From assembly GCF_030406325.1 (NCBI RefSeq), contig NZ_JAUEQY010000011.1, forward strand, positions 1 through 64,000: 64,000 nucleotides of DNA, written 5' to 3'. Origin of the DNA: Actinomadura sp. DC4 (GTDB lineage: Bacteria; Actinomycetota; Actinomycetes; Streptosporangiales; Streptosporangiaceae). Under the pieces are notes generated by a model. The model saw only the letters and a program-made list of their open reading frames with translations, ran no database searches and was not told where the DNA came from. Position numbers and translations under genes: made by a program. Below, piece by piece: positions 28,201 to 31,604 of the stretch; positions within the stretch are counted from its first letter, which is position 1, and each line of letters begins with the position of its first letter.

Positions 28201-29479
28201 CGGTGGGACGGTCGAGCTGCGGGGACGGCGCGTCCGAGAACGGCACTTCGTGGGGGTTCAGGATTCCGCGGTCGTCGGGCGCCTGCTCCGGCGCCCGGCC
28301 GAACGGGGGGTACGTGCTGTGGTCCAGCGGCTCGACCGGTGTGAAGCCCGGCGGGAACTCCAGCCGCGTGGGCGGCGGCGCCTCGACCGGGAGCGGCGGG
28401 ACCTCCCCGATGACGGGCGCTTCGCTCGGTGTGAAGCCCGGGGGGAACTCCACCACCGGCGGAGGGTCGGTGACGAAGGTGTCGGGCAGGTCGTTCAGCC
28501 AGTCGCCCACCTGGGGCTCGGGCGTTCCCTGATCCGGGCCCAGGTCGGGGCGTGGCCCGGGCGGCCCGTCCCCGCCGAAGTCCGCGATGTCCGAGCCGAA
28601 GTCGGGCACGTCCACCGGGATTTCGATCTTGCCGGCTCCGGCCCGTACGCCGAGTTCCGACGCTGCCGCGCCCGCACCGCCCATGAACGCTCCGGCGGCG
28701 GCCTCGAACGGGGTCACCTCGATCGGCTCGCCGGTGATCACCTCCGTGGCCACGGTGGTGACGACGCCCAGGCCGGCCCCTGCCACGGCGTTACCGGCGA
28801 TCTTGGCCACGATGTCGTCGGTCAGCCCGGCGATCATCTTGTTCATCCCGGTGAAGATGACCGGGCCGAGCAGCCCGCCGGCCGCCGCGCCGATCGAGGC
28901 CAGCTTGGTGATGTCCTTGTCCCAGGCCTCGCGGTCACCGTTGGCGAGCTGCCCGAGCTGGATCGACGCGTCGGTGACCAGGGAGATGATCTCGTTGACC
29001 ACCACGGACGCGATGAGCTCCTCCATGAACTGCCAGGCCGCCTGGTTGGCGCCGGCCACGACCTCGGGGAGGAGGGTCAGCGCGGCGCCACCGGTGTACT
29101 CGGCCAGGAGGTAGATGTAGACGACCGTCGCCAGCGACTGGGCGAGCATGACCAGCGACGAGACCTTCATGTACTCGATCTTCAGCGCCCACTCGTAGAG
29201 CTGGTCGCGCGCCATCTGGTGAAGATCGCTCAGCTCGTCGAGACTGCCCAGCAACTGGGTGAGCGTCTGCCGGGCCTCGGCGGCACCGTCCCCGTCGAAG
29301 GCCTGCGTGAGCATTTCGAGCGGCTGGAAGAGACTCTGCCTGTCGTCCGCGATGCCGTTCGCGATCTCGAGGTGCATGAGGCCGAGGCCCTCGAGACGGT
29401 CCTCGTTGGCCATCGGAAACGCCCCGCCGTCGAACACCCCGAAGATGTCTCCGGCCCACTCGGGCAACATGATCGCCAC
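4217..29479 (-). CDS. Giant (8420 aa) LonelyCys-like/macro/OTU-like protein of the type VII locus
   Basis: One uninterrupted frame of 25,263 bp, about 0.9 MDa. The start is GTG 29479, with GGAGG eight bases upstream; longer in-frame starts lack a ribosome site. Residues 1-300 carry hydrophobic helices and an MLPEW opening like CpnT-type (WXG100-like) N-terminal domains. About 300-700 is Pro/Thr-rich with 17-residue TPGVRQDQPP repeats. About 720-3800 are many 85-110-residue helical repeats (LSxxGLAKVRxEF). About 3820-4060 resembles the LonelyCys domain (H3954, C3994 in VLFLVCYF). About 4110-4300 is a macro domain (GDILEQP, NAAN). About 4385-4545 is OTU-like (GDANCFYHS with C4398, GHYMG with H4536). 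About 4900-6900 is beta-rich. The tail has helical GxDVxxLR repeats and an Asp tract. Only two cysteines were seen. It is probably a secreted or surface effector; its function is inferred only. Confidence 0.85.
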   Translation of the reverse strand: MAIMLPEWAGDIFGVFDGGAFPMANEDRLEGLGLMHLEIANGIADDRQSLFQPLEMLTQAFDGDGAAEARQTLTQLLGSLDELSDLHQMARDQLYEWALKIEYMKVSSLVMLAQSLATVVYIYLLAEYTGGAALTLLPEVVAGANQAAWQFMEELIASVVVNEIISLVTDASIQLGQLANGDREAWDKDITKLASIGAAAGGLLGPVIFTGMNKMIAGLTDDIVAKIAGNAVAGAGLGVVTTVATEVITGEPIEVTPFEAAAGAFMGGAGAAASELGVRAGAGKIEIPVDVPDFGSDIADFGGDGPPGPRPDLGPDQGTPEPQVGDWLNDLPDTFVTDPPPVVEFPPGFTPSEAPVIGEVPPLPVEAPPPTRLEFPPGFTPVEPLDHSTYPPFGRAPEQAPDDRGILNPHEVPFSDAPSPQLDRPTESGLPQDPATTGIPGVPHDAPPVTAGTPGVRQDQPPVTTNIDTPGVRQDAPPTTGNADTPGVGQDQPPVTANAGTPDVRQDQPPFTTNADTPGVRQDQPTVTTNADNSGVRQDPAQAGGLGRDAAPTPLESAGPGDPSPAAGVQTPQATAPAPFGGPNEPVGAPQPTPGGHGTPGTTPRTETPGPRPDLASPGPRDTSPLGPPSTPTGKPATATFGPETKPVTGKSEISGPDDTATLVDGSVSDATTVVGENTTPADRPDLFDKTPPDQNQPDQNPPVTPIDVGGPADARFPDPDALGARMEAWDFRQDQLTQTYTDRFTFEDTYAVQNHDATRKFTESAQDWVREATEHFSDLQETISPETSVPDFLDKVDAAKAGFEADAGRAREGFERDLRHLYEDTFGPLKNGEMSPERFAATHEAFGRQVDDLIRTAGSRLEFERRFTAEANAFNRDAATPLSGERLEAVHEEYGRAAGKVFDKFAEVLKKPGLTEDQRSRITQKFDDYLNDLGDTVGGRLKVEAGRQEVFEQAGKRFDGDYDAWMKAHQGEGLTPEVRAALRQEFLTKVQDAYSEAHDGLANGETWGEKRLDQAQAEYEQAREQIMDPVTGRFMVEAGKVQAAAELRERFDAAAERWNLSEEGLAKAAEEWTGDLGDAYGKVFEGLAGGDKWSPQRYREAQEAWQVRAEELAGTLDGRMEFHEGMEGAIRNAQDTFARTADRWQGLIGEVSEEGLTRVRDEFVAKVDAAYRETFGPLKEGRPLPEANARRFDDGFDALRKDLRDRLAHEEGLEATLPQAASAFEGINEGLWAFDEDTLDTLSADFRHDWVEAYDETWGRGELDVDSWLAQEKSAGDAFGTRLSEVTDARAARTLRDFREIAGLDPETGAPGEPRPVPQPAEGGGEFEEVADATRDVMDEKLDAAVADRLNKEGADPLTEHQVAQVRDQIQTEARATLDQRANGLKTDGLTEPEVDRILQDVKGPFEKLIEEIPRRLDDAVYLTHTEPQTTMAEQVRTGARTTAWEAARENLNRKFDAAVDEWRGQGTLSDAGVAKVRKEFGGAAGQAFGETAGTHDFAPKAKALLDSIPARLDEQVAVEAAEARVQAATTRVFQDDVRQRFDATVGEYVRKPGQLLSDHQIDQARERIHTELRDTIEQGQAPAARVQQIIDGLPERLDEAGTLPATSANPVHTAEAAQEALDSAFETATAGWQAQEGHALSEAGLAKVRGEFAQDARNALKNSQYRTAVSAMLTASVPGRLDFQATVERFQAQALEGLTVPAEVRRQIAEDVADVIAQELGDLKTGTLTPPQVNLITADRVTPRVQHLVDGVAHRLDEATPVPAPPKVVDRAAERFAAAVDAWQAGGEGRTLSGEGLAKVRAEYDEAAAEAFRDAPDIAAAVDELAGTVADRLDLQRRTEDALGEARQRFDAAVDARLENTLLSDHAIDQAWKRVESAPETVQEVVEALTDAGQLTSTAEPVTAATVQAAKDALLDTFDAAAETWLASEEDRVISPAGLGQVREEFARAASTAFKKNDRYLRLTAKALATTVQGRLDHQAITESVQREVGAHFDEAAETTTLPAEQVAEVRRKVQADVAGAVEKELRGLKTGSLSEAEAVRIGEERLGPRIEHLIEEIPHRLDAARPAPAEPAALRAAGLKQKFAAAVGDWEAAHELNVLSGAAMDKVRAEFDEAATASFEATRGTSFAAKADELLGTLPDRLDFQATVDVAQQTVLEAFDAKAAQTENLTDHQVAQARAMVRDDLQATADRLFGEVKTGKLPRPEADQIVKLRFRPEVRGLIAAVPFHLAAARKLAPEPPAPRVHEEPVVEEPVVEEPVVEQAPVVTLTRGQVDERLGAGVGRRIQDELLALETPVTEPAPETTPPQVTLDEHLSAERVEIADRFDDAVRQWEDGGGRISEAALDKVWEEFERAFDAKYDREFHGLDEDELAPEALGEALETVREETAGLVDGLPGRLTFHAVLESSQAELAQELDAALSAHDGLTGDAVERIRDRVRDRVEEATARRYGDRARLDARGETAARRGLADALKTIARSLPQEIAYEAHLALRAGEAEAQLDAVVRQWEETGGTGADVAAVRARFGEAVRQVHWKAFRGLRKGPTTAKSGHMVEDMLWTSGLREHLGVAATELGLSPQVHEPGAPRQAETGWRTVQDRLGIDDRFAAAVRDSGERLSEAGTAAVRAQYDAAFKKTFDKTLGGLVDGLSDTAVAAAAPAFERAAAELLDGVGGLLTYEATLEAGQAEALAALGAAAAEQGTAVTPRMERLLREDVEAAVAATHGGLKTGDLGAVGLAGANRRLTDTLAQINTLMPRRLAHEAEFAVRMEEAQTRLTETADGLPASLTDLIEVREEFSAQVERLHDRAFARRRLGETTDALGEAMWSTGLRGRLSDAAKALGAAETAPAPAPPRFVPETPVTARRQVVVKQEPRNDATWRERQDRLIERYEARTRLEERLITEKRRLGESVEDAIAEWRSAGNAPPLSETGLAKVRDDVGRAYEKAFRTELRGLAQGRLTDETLEEGLRGLENTVSRLVEGIAGRLDVQATVEFARDRALDKLGEAAGEHAFSEEATDRLERELGRRIETAVEQKIGRLPELNGEGLVKAGQELVEWTARIEAEIPHLLAFEAHAERRLAEAQARFEEAVEDADARRRLTEAARDLHADAYGRMSHGHLAPKALRAAKQTWTKGLDALLRKATGEAALPAALRELEHRFDEALGAYQEGEPDRRVTVEDAEDTEDQAAGGSLAADDEDLLRPSGEGATIAEKTTEEFYALHRAPAHPVSARGVAQVRAEFLATAKAAYHHVLKGGGGTWAGQVDRLTGLLPGWLEFEGRWEAEAAAVTPALDAALAEAAATKGLAAPGVAQARAGFLADLRQGFERTWDFLRSPEPAPRRLEHAAQAWADLVTGLTADLDERFAGEAGLTAALHDAALAYDVIDEAANLPRDVRDRLATRFRADWAHAYAESNGLRHLRVGDWLAAEAARTNAFATTLGWARSRRDGWETEQERLTTRFTARIAFEARLAAERQAAGHLFDEAAAKSTLPAASRKRARADFDRAVEAAFREHLGGLATGTLAGPALVDAWLGFEAASAALVASVPERLEAPDQEQEHDEPELATEDAPPATLHDDLGARFAEAAAHAGPLSPEALVRARARFVATATAAYERLHREEPATAAWEWPIRLEELVAALPGRLAAEQRWDEELTTVAPAIEAAIPEGLSPAGAERARARFEQRLREAYDEARAYSGPAAERLWDIWRDGLLAGLADHFAEEAGLEAALRQGGRRYEALDAEGDLTGSARGRLAREFRTEWATAYQATHSTEPPTLDLTGWLAEEARRQNTFGAALTWTRLRRETEEVRRADEGTGLTRAPDEGIARTFAEAELAGVIRLPGALVAVAVDAETGAVILSGAGDQGNRFYLPLHGVDGQALLDLRSGPPGTLHGADALAAAAGFRRVLGGDALESLGALPQGVMEVPAGLYFAGANADKAEFSAASEFPELADYFVVFGHPDAMTGMLTDGGRPLTDAEAARRIDADPRRRGRPVLFLVCYFLDAAAAILSHLDGKGIATDGMIWQQPGGVTAQWPFVFGSGMLPGLAEPADFVELDGARRTPAGPDLGAVLTANAEALAKIPINAPVSWAPGENVTTPKGNTLTKVDDVTYEITLPGATANTPRLLIVQGDILEQPTQAIVNAANAGLSHGGTIAATIADAGGRQNGERRIDVASRQALADRGVTTLNVGDAVTTESFDIGKKNKRTITHVIHTVGPNYAIPSQQDAQLLYDAVYSALREADALGLTSVTFPQISTNAFKMKDDLATRYTARALLDTATNVQEVRLVLYGLDDAYARRFADWLFEGARLDRRAPSARVTPEEIRKSQARGAIPAITSTLKKTTTSRAKGKAQDFRDLTALVGTPSRAIKTATTERAPYDGSELAAKMAELNLRELDVPGDANCFYHSLIEMAWDHLKRVIPDLADLGDGRGDNRYKAVRAIRRWLANRLRVDFTVADQGRLSRYGGRFYFNDYESVEEQQNRFVREIREMNSWNNQAGDSVAHLAAAELGLPITVVQNRYTTDLGHVPGGPRLYFVRVPGHYMGTRSTLDQPPDLPWDQFAPAEESTPEEAVQRFDEQSIALQDRFGEAWQGLAALSTRLPADLRAVFDAYADVNLAGFQAGLDSTGYTGVPGYTRAQLQVDDLLRAANSLERLVTEAQTWLTGLTTSISVLRTALDTGAVTGALDAAAGATGDLAEAARRLEAAVRDARELFPDGVPEDLTPARLQAGPEAVWRTAQEVASALLAFDQAFTQAGNDALPFGDLTGQALTEFLGLGVAHTDIEAAPIPVPVRHRLGVLADEDMVFEDEEAESLDAGLQAWNEVDNAWLDFAEDFSQATDRLRRAIEEVEDEDIRLALAGELVTLGEWHHDAELTVAKIREAALGGQVPTAETREKVRGRVGAVRAAIAELRHHLAAAGVQVVRPATSTAPPRPVSAAPPRKTLVTTLVRQPPPVTGTTLKPPWSPDTPLSEAHTEPAKAGEVAERGWDRLKKNWARLDTAYRDASDRLTGDVGDLGGIRDRLEPRLAKLAERHDAVAKLFTWANTAATAERVPDAAVRAYLTEQIDTQRRLFEEVRNAVRGARDAQRDRSKIGSIARIPLIQEGEERPIQDVVDPDEEDLRKLFAPPDYTTRSDLRQTVGPHTSEATDELLARVRNLILGALPDDLRSEATDILSRTLNEDTFGADFEEALGDGLALTLHTTKGVYEVVVTLHLGGWTQITDPRGNLLEGLPTGFQRFRRLPGKGDLRTRQLHEYGRGISASRSYRSELNLGPSLSGSKGFKGKFAELGGTIGATSIPLHRTGQTDGVSTSTNTARYIKTSSYRAIDFVHDVGILLTVDKAGGDLRLITDIVAGALKTSFGREAVRSRDRGLTDPAYATTEWWNAKTEAEAETETEQAGQETADDATTQDEDRIDVVPLPETQAVAKAPSPRLDATTAQVKEFHDQITLDFRGRTDSARHASLTPDEPIPTDTELGPEHTLPRTSWTEAVVGSASVRAAAFSLVHPALSKVGTASHESLTTFTGVGTLKGGLHRANREGLLSNPLYERNAAGLFVTDLVKINVRLYQGKVLTELDTRTKVDTEDTLVTSMSEPVSQTDAISTRHSVAIRLAATTLGFSPEVPLSGERSVSQNRPGMGAGGVELYKLKFTSEPQSLVGFTAIFEVSSLTANRVQRVKGYVLMRMLTSDARRDERLEFTTVKPLAPLASPKTEENKTLDVGFLSADRRSKSSGSAISHRSRSSSRYSAEEIDTATSEELRKRRSPGRTLVLPPQFADWLPPFSRVSRWGPEVIGVLDGAVGLILANFPEFLPGISLRDAVPAGRSRVRFDENWTDGFDNFLTLWNALGPEDLAGRLHKAAGGGDEILLPLPGNVRDRHLSVRVQAQYDRRDFRYLRTLGGQVEVYYGNFWDLATSTVRAWSLSTGIDLPFAGKKLTKGPLAETDFTIQPRVGWSGSVEEKSGFSAGGAIGGGSNYMAEFKGGFRFLLSAEKVTANRRKDQAVMPGAYDEEATVTLTRELATAAPVQVATNLFVNEDLTHEVVLDDERKKRLKDIPTRDLYGMTTTPVLPQESRDQEWTPDPSSANLVHRLPQGALVTPDTGRLLSEIQHVFKLLGVETLTPVEHAQLANRINTVGPQFRDFQKRARRIWTGRLTWGPFRDTMAKVSLRVRVDKIGSLGLSRVAYRYTHSLATATVGRGISTDYGNWTFGGTLNLPFGLESAPSPPDSLRLSVNPRYARSGPTRETVTRTGQFDRVEIDIDAQMWGDVALTWSVHAEVWDAWALHRSGMRSRSSDVNASGLILMPYKQAVDRNLIKPDAELEGAQPANSLPAPQAAHAWLLLYASAGDVEPDWLDLSAGVTPVKVRRGALLPPTNTMRGDGIGHSIKIEVPELDHGEDARDRGLHQLVMEEARRAFPEQVAEAIEEQLEKITTVKGTDALLEDMLAGLSVLIPDRSFFIGSMATLTIKARLTNPQHEGPTAATKVIERKNARGEQIDASRGTSGSWTGTAGLTQARNFLSTQSLREEDAGLSGTGTRSTGREQTSTIKHEESFGLLHLDRPEQFRFDVRFDVSVVLDRAFVAELNTLLLDRPRSSTRIDVSAIELGGLVLAFPRALTRFDPRVPFDAAQVGLADDKKTGSSNAVNEAVNPLVQQLVYTAVTVPTGVEQLEPERPLTDHAYGELAANRNHGTLRNGFSLNSTLLAESDVETIGAIPRLREVAKLLFERPNVKKYFDLGPKTSWQTGLHRLRNTIDTIISSGFLVRNAIPMLYGDGWSEDLTVPGVLWDDWGVFGVSADILEWEPVDYDPVTGVTLSEGITKDFERRLHKSATSVRSSHGFGGSVTPVVKGAHHLEQVPKVPSKDPRDGGKDVPDGDLLQTLAGALTVSSSVGFDNSSTASQPGSMLERGDKTTQRDYTRINAKRVRWNFSWRPAPGKPAEVVSVEITGEGMVLWSPTERVPDLLELIPLKETRELGAGAPARVLPPAFRREEDLTAPPEDDVLLWEINTLNAQMREFVAENRPRLARRLDLEHMLDAAAGAGHDVADLRRALTEAHEAFTAQVQRMSGVHQGRRIGTLSSAQLGGLRTTLRDWLTAADALADAIADAERALGRMPAPMPLVNRIIGLQIALSALNRNAARRDADLQELRDRLTGAEAGGLDVAKIREILDAAEDDLAEVQEEGRNAVEATADPLGLSLTLAYTAARPLRELIDRTRDLDTAIRTVRTRLQGALAAGAAQLRNRVNGFYETIQAAGTAAALEAARGNETLVLDWLDTARSGGQDIQEPARRLQGALAAVIAAQEGLAWPEEAASVRDLTPEQMARVYLGMRDLAEAINRRDETLAGLLTLLETDFADHRPPAEADVRDERRQLPPLLQEGLEFRDGVRDVIAEQAEETLAWAEAARKAGAKVGAMVKELKAAAEAVRRAGDAVPSFEVPEAEYSPRQVRLSHRALTELSRRIREWQQVLGRARRKLDAIAEDLRPEDSARRQERLRRDLATRFHRLLTVHAKIRLVNARTARMRRALEDRPDDERRALLEDGSDVLLDAGRNFDQVWERISGDITRRRPKLLETPDEAVFTDLVGEFGPAELTTIRDAVDQLEDAVKDHESRLDELEDDVETGAFTDGDVEEMREFMAPLIEGERNRNRADTFAADRAWLHARLDEATKQGFDVEALRTRLTGAQAASEAAEARLPAFVPLENGVYVGADPAALSPDRLAEAFPAMSAMYAAHQHEAETLDEVRQWVTGQFPDLIPAEDLPRPALERRHLALYGANNDATRAGERANRRTELTALRRRATEQAVDVAGLGDALAEADKALDDGVKAVDDLMRLPARRLTTGQLRTVIPRHQRLHDLYQAVDRALEAALLGVQQALGEAPPVIEKTQDAGPEPVTLYEVAGRLNTADATALRRSVEFLLTEPRIDDLIGGRIAAVAAATTRQERVTAVERVARGLRQAITQARAFDTNATGTDRPGLAMNVLRNLRDRLEEFDRTLRKEHVDGLRAPGREGSPRVPSDLFTRPRLQVTAGRAWPLLRYLLDPATRVFIRQETRFRKVMIPGLATGARRSALTAARDALLAGIDQAVLDLGTLGDVTPNALDDAQRLALRDRAERLLLLAGNFNIALRDAGPGRIQGGELLTRLRGTGELGEEPDAGALVAGTIEDLARGTFRALREDRHSYERLLADTLEELTAHPLQGGVTNAALQASWDAVAALLDGFEPPGPLPTPAESRALIERAELLRRAFQEFQRLVEAAGGGPVNLPVTPEESEPDDFPDDDDDDDDEPSAPAVEDQDEEEPPPAEKTPEKAPEKAPEEKKEPEPDAAPTQALENLAKWDEIQYGNQLLLDDLPQDAESSTAAGTVPKGLATAVNDYRRLFDEMTTWVAANREAIVNGTASTGVATQLNNLTKALKAALERLELLSKTKGIAKK
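22691..22735 (-). repeat. 15-bp tandem repeat, three copies
   Basis: Three perfect copies of GACCACCGGCTCCTC encode EEPVV repeats in a Pro/Glu-rich linker between helical repeats of the giant protein. Confidence 0.9.
27860..28140 (-). repeat. Tandem repeats of about 51 bp in the Pro/Thr-rich linker
   Basis: Six or more diverged copies encode a unit of about 17 residues of the form TPGVRQDQPPVTTNAD (residues about 447-540 of the giant protein). The recurring DNA core is CTGGTCCTGYCGTACGCC. They probably form an extended, flexible spacer between the N-terminal secretion domain and the helical repeats. Confidence 0.8.
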
Positions 29480-29503
29480 GAGAACATCCCTCCGTTGGTG
29501 ACT

Positions 29504-29539
29504 CCGGCGGCTCATCCGGGAGTTACGGAGAGCGGCCGG
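29504..29539 (-). promoter_or_regulatory. Hairpin copy 1, in the leader of the giant gene
   Basis: CCGGCGGCTC (29504-29513) pairs with GAGCGGCCGG (29530-29539) with one mismatch around a 16-base loop. It ends about ten bases before the ribosome site of the giant gene. A second copy with the same stem length and loop length lies exactly 146 bp away at 29650-29685. It could be a translational or transcriptional control element. Confidence 0.55.
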
Positions 29540-29649
29540 CAGGCGTTCAATCGGCACGGTCGAGTCGCGAGCGGTTCCGGCGGCCGACTCGGGGGTGCGG
29601 GAAGCGCCCGGGTGTGCGTTCGTGCAGCGTGGTCGGGGCGTAGGTGGAT

Positions 29650-29685
29650 CCGGCCGCTCACCCGGGGTTCACAGAGAGCGGCCGG
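29650..29685 (-). promoter_or_regulatory. Hairpin copy 2, after the LysM-like gene
   Basis: A perfect 10-bp stem, CCGGCCGCTC (29650-29659) with GAGCGGCCGG (29676-29685), around a 16-base loop. It starts 17 bp past the stop of the LysM-like gene. There is no U-tract. It may be a factor-assisted terminator or an RNA-processing site separating the giant gene from the upstream genes. The loop also resembles that of copy 1 (CCGGG core), so the two are an imperfect direct repeat. Confidence 0.6.
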
Positions 29686-29701
29686 TACGCGCGGCGCGGG
29701 T

Positions 29702-31531
29702 TCAGGTGGTCGTGTCGTCGCTCTGCCAGGCCCGCGTCGCGCGGTCCGGGACGAGCGTGAGCGACCAGGCCGCGTCCGAGGCGCCGCCGAGCCGTACCTG
29801 GACCACCCGTGGTCCCCGGAGCGGGCCGAGGCCCGTCGCGTACCCGGCCGGAAGAACCGCGATGACCAGGTCCGACGGGGTCGTCGCCGCCGCGTTCAGG
29901 TCCGGTACGCGGCGTACGGCGGGGCCGCCGTCCACGCCTTCGAGGACGTCGCCGACCAGAGCGACGGACGCCCCCGCCGGGCCGGTGGCGAGCTGGGAGA
30001 CGAACGCCTCGGCCAGCCGTTCCGCCGCGTCCGCCGGTCCCTCGATCGTCACGGCGCCGGGAGCCGCGCCGAGGTCCAGGAAGAGGCACCCCTGCGGCGC
30101 CGCCCCGACGCACACCACGGCCCGCCCGGGCGGCACGTCGTGCGGCAACGGCCGCCACGCGACCGCCGCGCCGGCGGTGAGCCGTACGGTCACCAGGTCG
30201 TCTCCGAAGGAGACGTCGTGGACGACGGCGGGCCCGGCATGACGCGGGCGCACACTCCGGTCGGGTACGAGAGGCACCGGGTCGGTCGGGAACGGACCGG
30301 TGGCCGGCGGGACGTCCCTGACCACGATCGCGGCCACCACGTCCTGCGACGGCTCGTCCACCGCCGGCTCCGGCGGCACGTCCCACGTCGACCCGCCGGG
30401 ATACGTCCGCGCTGCGGAGGGCCCGAGGACGAAGCCTCCGGTCGGGACGTCCGAAGGGGCGGCGATGCCGGGGTAGGCCGCTCCGGCGGTGGGGCCGAGG
30501 GCGGCGTCTCCGGATGGGACGTCCGGGGGGACGGGCACGCCGGGATAGGGCGGGGTGCCGGGTTGGGTCCGCGCGGCGGAGGACCTGAGGGCGAAGTCCC
30601 CGGTCGGGACGTCCGGGGAGGCGGGCACGCCGGGGTGGGCCGGCGCGGTGGTGGCGTCTCCGGATGGGACGTCCGGGGGGACGGGCATGCCGGGGTAGGG
30701 CTGGGTGCCGGGATAGGTCTGGCCGGCGAGTTCGAGGTGGCTCATGGGGATCGGCGGAGCGGTCGAGTACGGCTCGGCGCCGGGGTAGGCCGGTATGACG
30801 AGGTCCGGATGCGTGACGTCGGACCGCCGAACGGCCGGCCGCGGCCCCGCGTCCCCGCGTCGGCCCTCCCTGCCTCGGTCCTTCCCGCCTCGGCGTTTCA
30901 CACCTCGGCTCTTCCCGTCTCGGTCCTTCACACGCGGGCCGTTTGCCTCCGGGGCGTTCTCGCCCGGGTCGTGGAGGGAGACGTGGTTCTGGACCGGACC
31001 GGTCTCGCCGGGCGGGGCGGCCGTACGCCGCCGGCGGCGTACGTACAGAACCGTTCCCGCCAGCAGGGCGACGCCGCCCGCGCCGGTGCCCGCCAACGGC
31101 ACGAGCAGGTCGGTGCCGGTCCGCCGGGGCGCGGTAGGCACGGGGATGGGGATCCGGCCCTGGCGCACGCCGGGCCCGGACGCGTCGTCGGGCAGGATCA
31201 GCACCCACCCGGGCTTGATGCGCGTCGGGTCGGTCAGCCGCCCGCCGTCCCGCTGCAGGCGCCCTTTCGTGAGGTCGAAGATCTCTCCGAACCGGTCGCC
31301 GTTGCCGAGGGTCTTCTGCGCGATCTCGAAGAGGAACTCCTGCTGCCCGTCGGCCGCCGCCGGCGCCACGACGTAGAACTTCACCGCCTGACCGGGCGTC
31401 GGCGACGGAGCCGGCGCGGTGGCCAGCGCCCGTGCGGGCGCCATGGCGTGCGACACGACACCGAGCGCGAGCGGCAACGCCACCGCGGACACGCGTACCG
31501 CGGCGGTAAAGGGCACGGACTTTCCATTCAT
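29702..31531 (-). CDS. Membrane-anchored LysM-like Pro-rich protein
   Basis: 609 residues from ATG 31531, with GAGGTGAGG in front; an upstream in-frame ATG at 31579 has no such site. Residues 1-35 form a signal peptide or first membrane segment. Residues 65-115 resemble a LysM domain in the actinobacterial form (FEIAQKTLGNGDRFGEIFDL, then IKPGWVLILP). Residues 142-164 are a membrane segment followed by RRRRR. Next come a Lys/Arg-rich stretch and Pro-rich repeats. The last 200 residues look folded, with no recognised family. By analogy with LysM-like anchors it may dock the type VII machine or its giant cargo to peptidoglycan. It lies between the AAA+ gene and the giant gene. Confidence 0.7.
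   Translation of the reverse strand: MNGKSVPFTAAVRVSAVALPLALGVVSHAMAPARALATAPAPSPTPGQAVKFYVVAPAAADGQQEFLFEIAQKTLGNGDRFGEIFDLTKGRLQRDGGRLTDPTRIKPGWVLILPDDASGPGVRQGRIPIPVPTAPRRTGTDLLVPLAGTGAGGVALLAGTVLYVRRRRRTAAPPGETGPVQNHVSLHDPGENAPEANGPRVKDRDGKSRGVKRRGGKDRGREGRRGDAGPRPAVRRSDVTHPDLVIPAYPGAEPYSTAPPIPMSHLELAGQTYPGTQPYPGMPVPPDVPSGDATTAPAHPGVPASPDVPTGDFALRSSAARTQPGTPPYPGVPVPPDVPSGDAALGPTAGAAYPGIAAPSDVPTGGFVLGPSAARTYPGGSTWDVPPEPAVDEPSQDVVAAIVVRDVPPATGPFPTDPVPLVPDRSVRPRHAGPAVVHDVSFGDDLVTVRLTAGAAVAWRPLPHDVPPGRAVVCVGAAPQGCLFLDLGAAPGAVTIEGPADAAERLAEAFVSQLATGPAGASVALVGDVLEGVDGGPAVRRVPDLNAAATTPSDLVIAVLPAGYATGLGPLRGPRVVQVRLGGASDAAWSLTLVPDRATRAWQSDDTTT
30420..30720 (-). repeat. Pro-rich repeats in the LysM-like protein
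   Basis: Diverged tandem units of roughly 28-30 residues contain YPGVPVPPDVPSGDA or close variants. At DNA level CCGGATGGGACGTCCGGGG recurs. They probably make an extended linker outside or inside the membrane-proximal region. Confidence 0.7.
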
Positions 31532-31566
31532 CTTCCTCACCTCACGAGAGAACGCGGCGAACTGCT

Positions 31567-31592
31567 GAGTGGTACGCACACGGGCACCACTC
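31567..31592 (-). terminator. Weak hairpin after the AAA+ gene
   Basis: GAGTGGT (31567-31573) pairs with ACCACTC (31586-31592), loop 12 bases, between the stop of the beta-helix/AAA+ gene and the LysM-like gene. There is no U-tract. It is a possible intercistronic processing or attenuation site. Confidence 0.35.
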
Positions 31593-31604
31593 GCGTTCGA
31601 CCCG

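Noticed and set aside
29480-29557. Upstream start for the giant protein
   Set aside because: The extra 26 residues have no ribosome site and run through the hairpin; GTG 29479 has GGAGG at the right distance.
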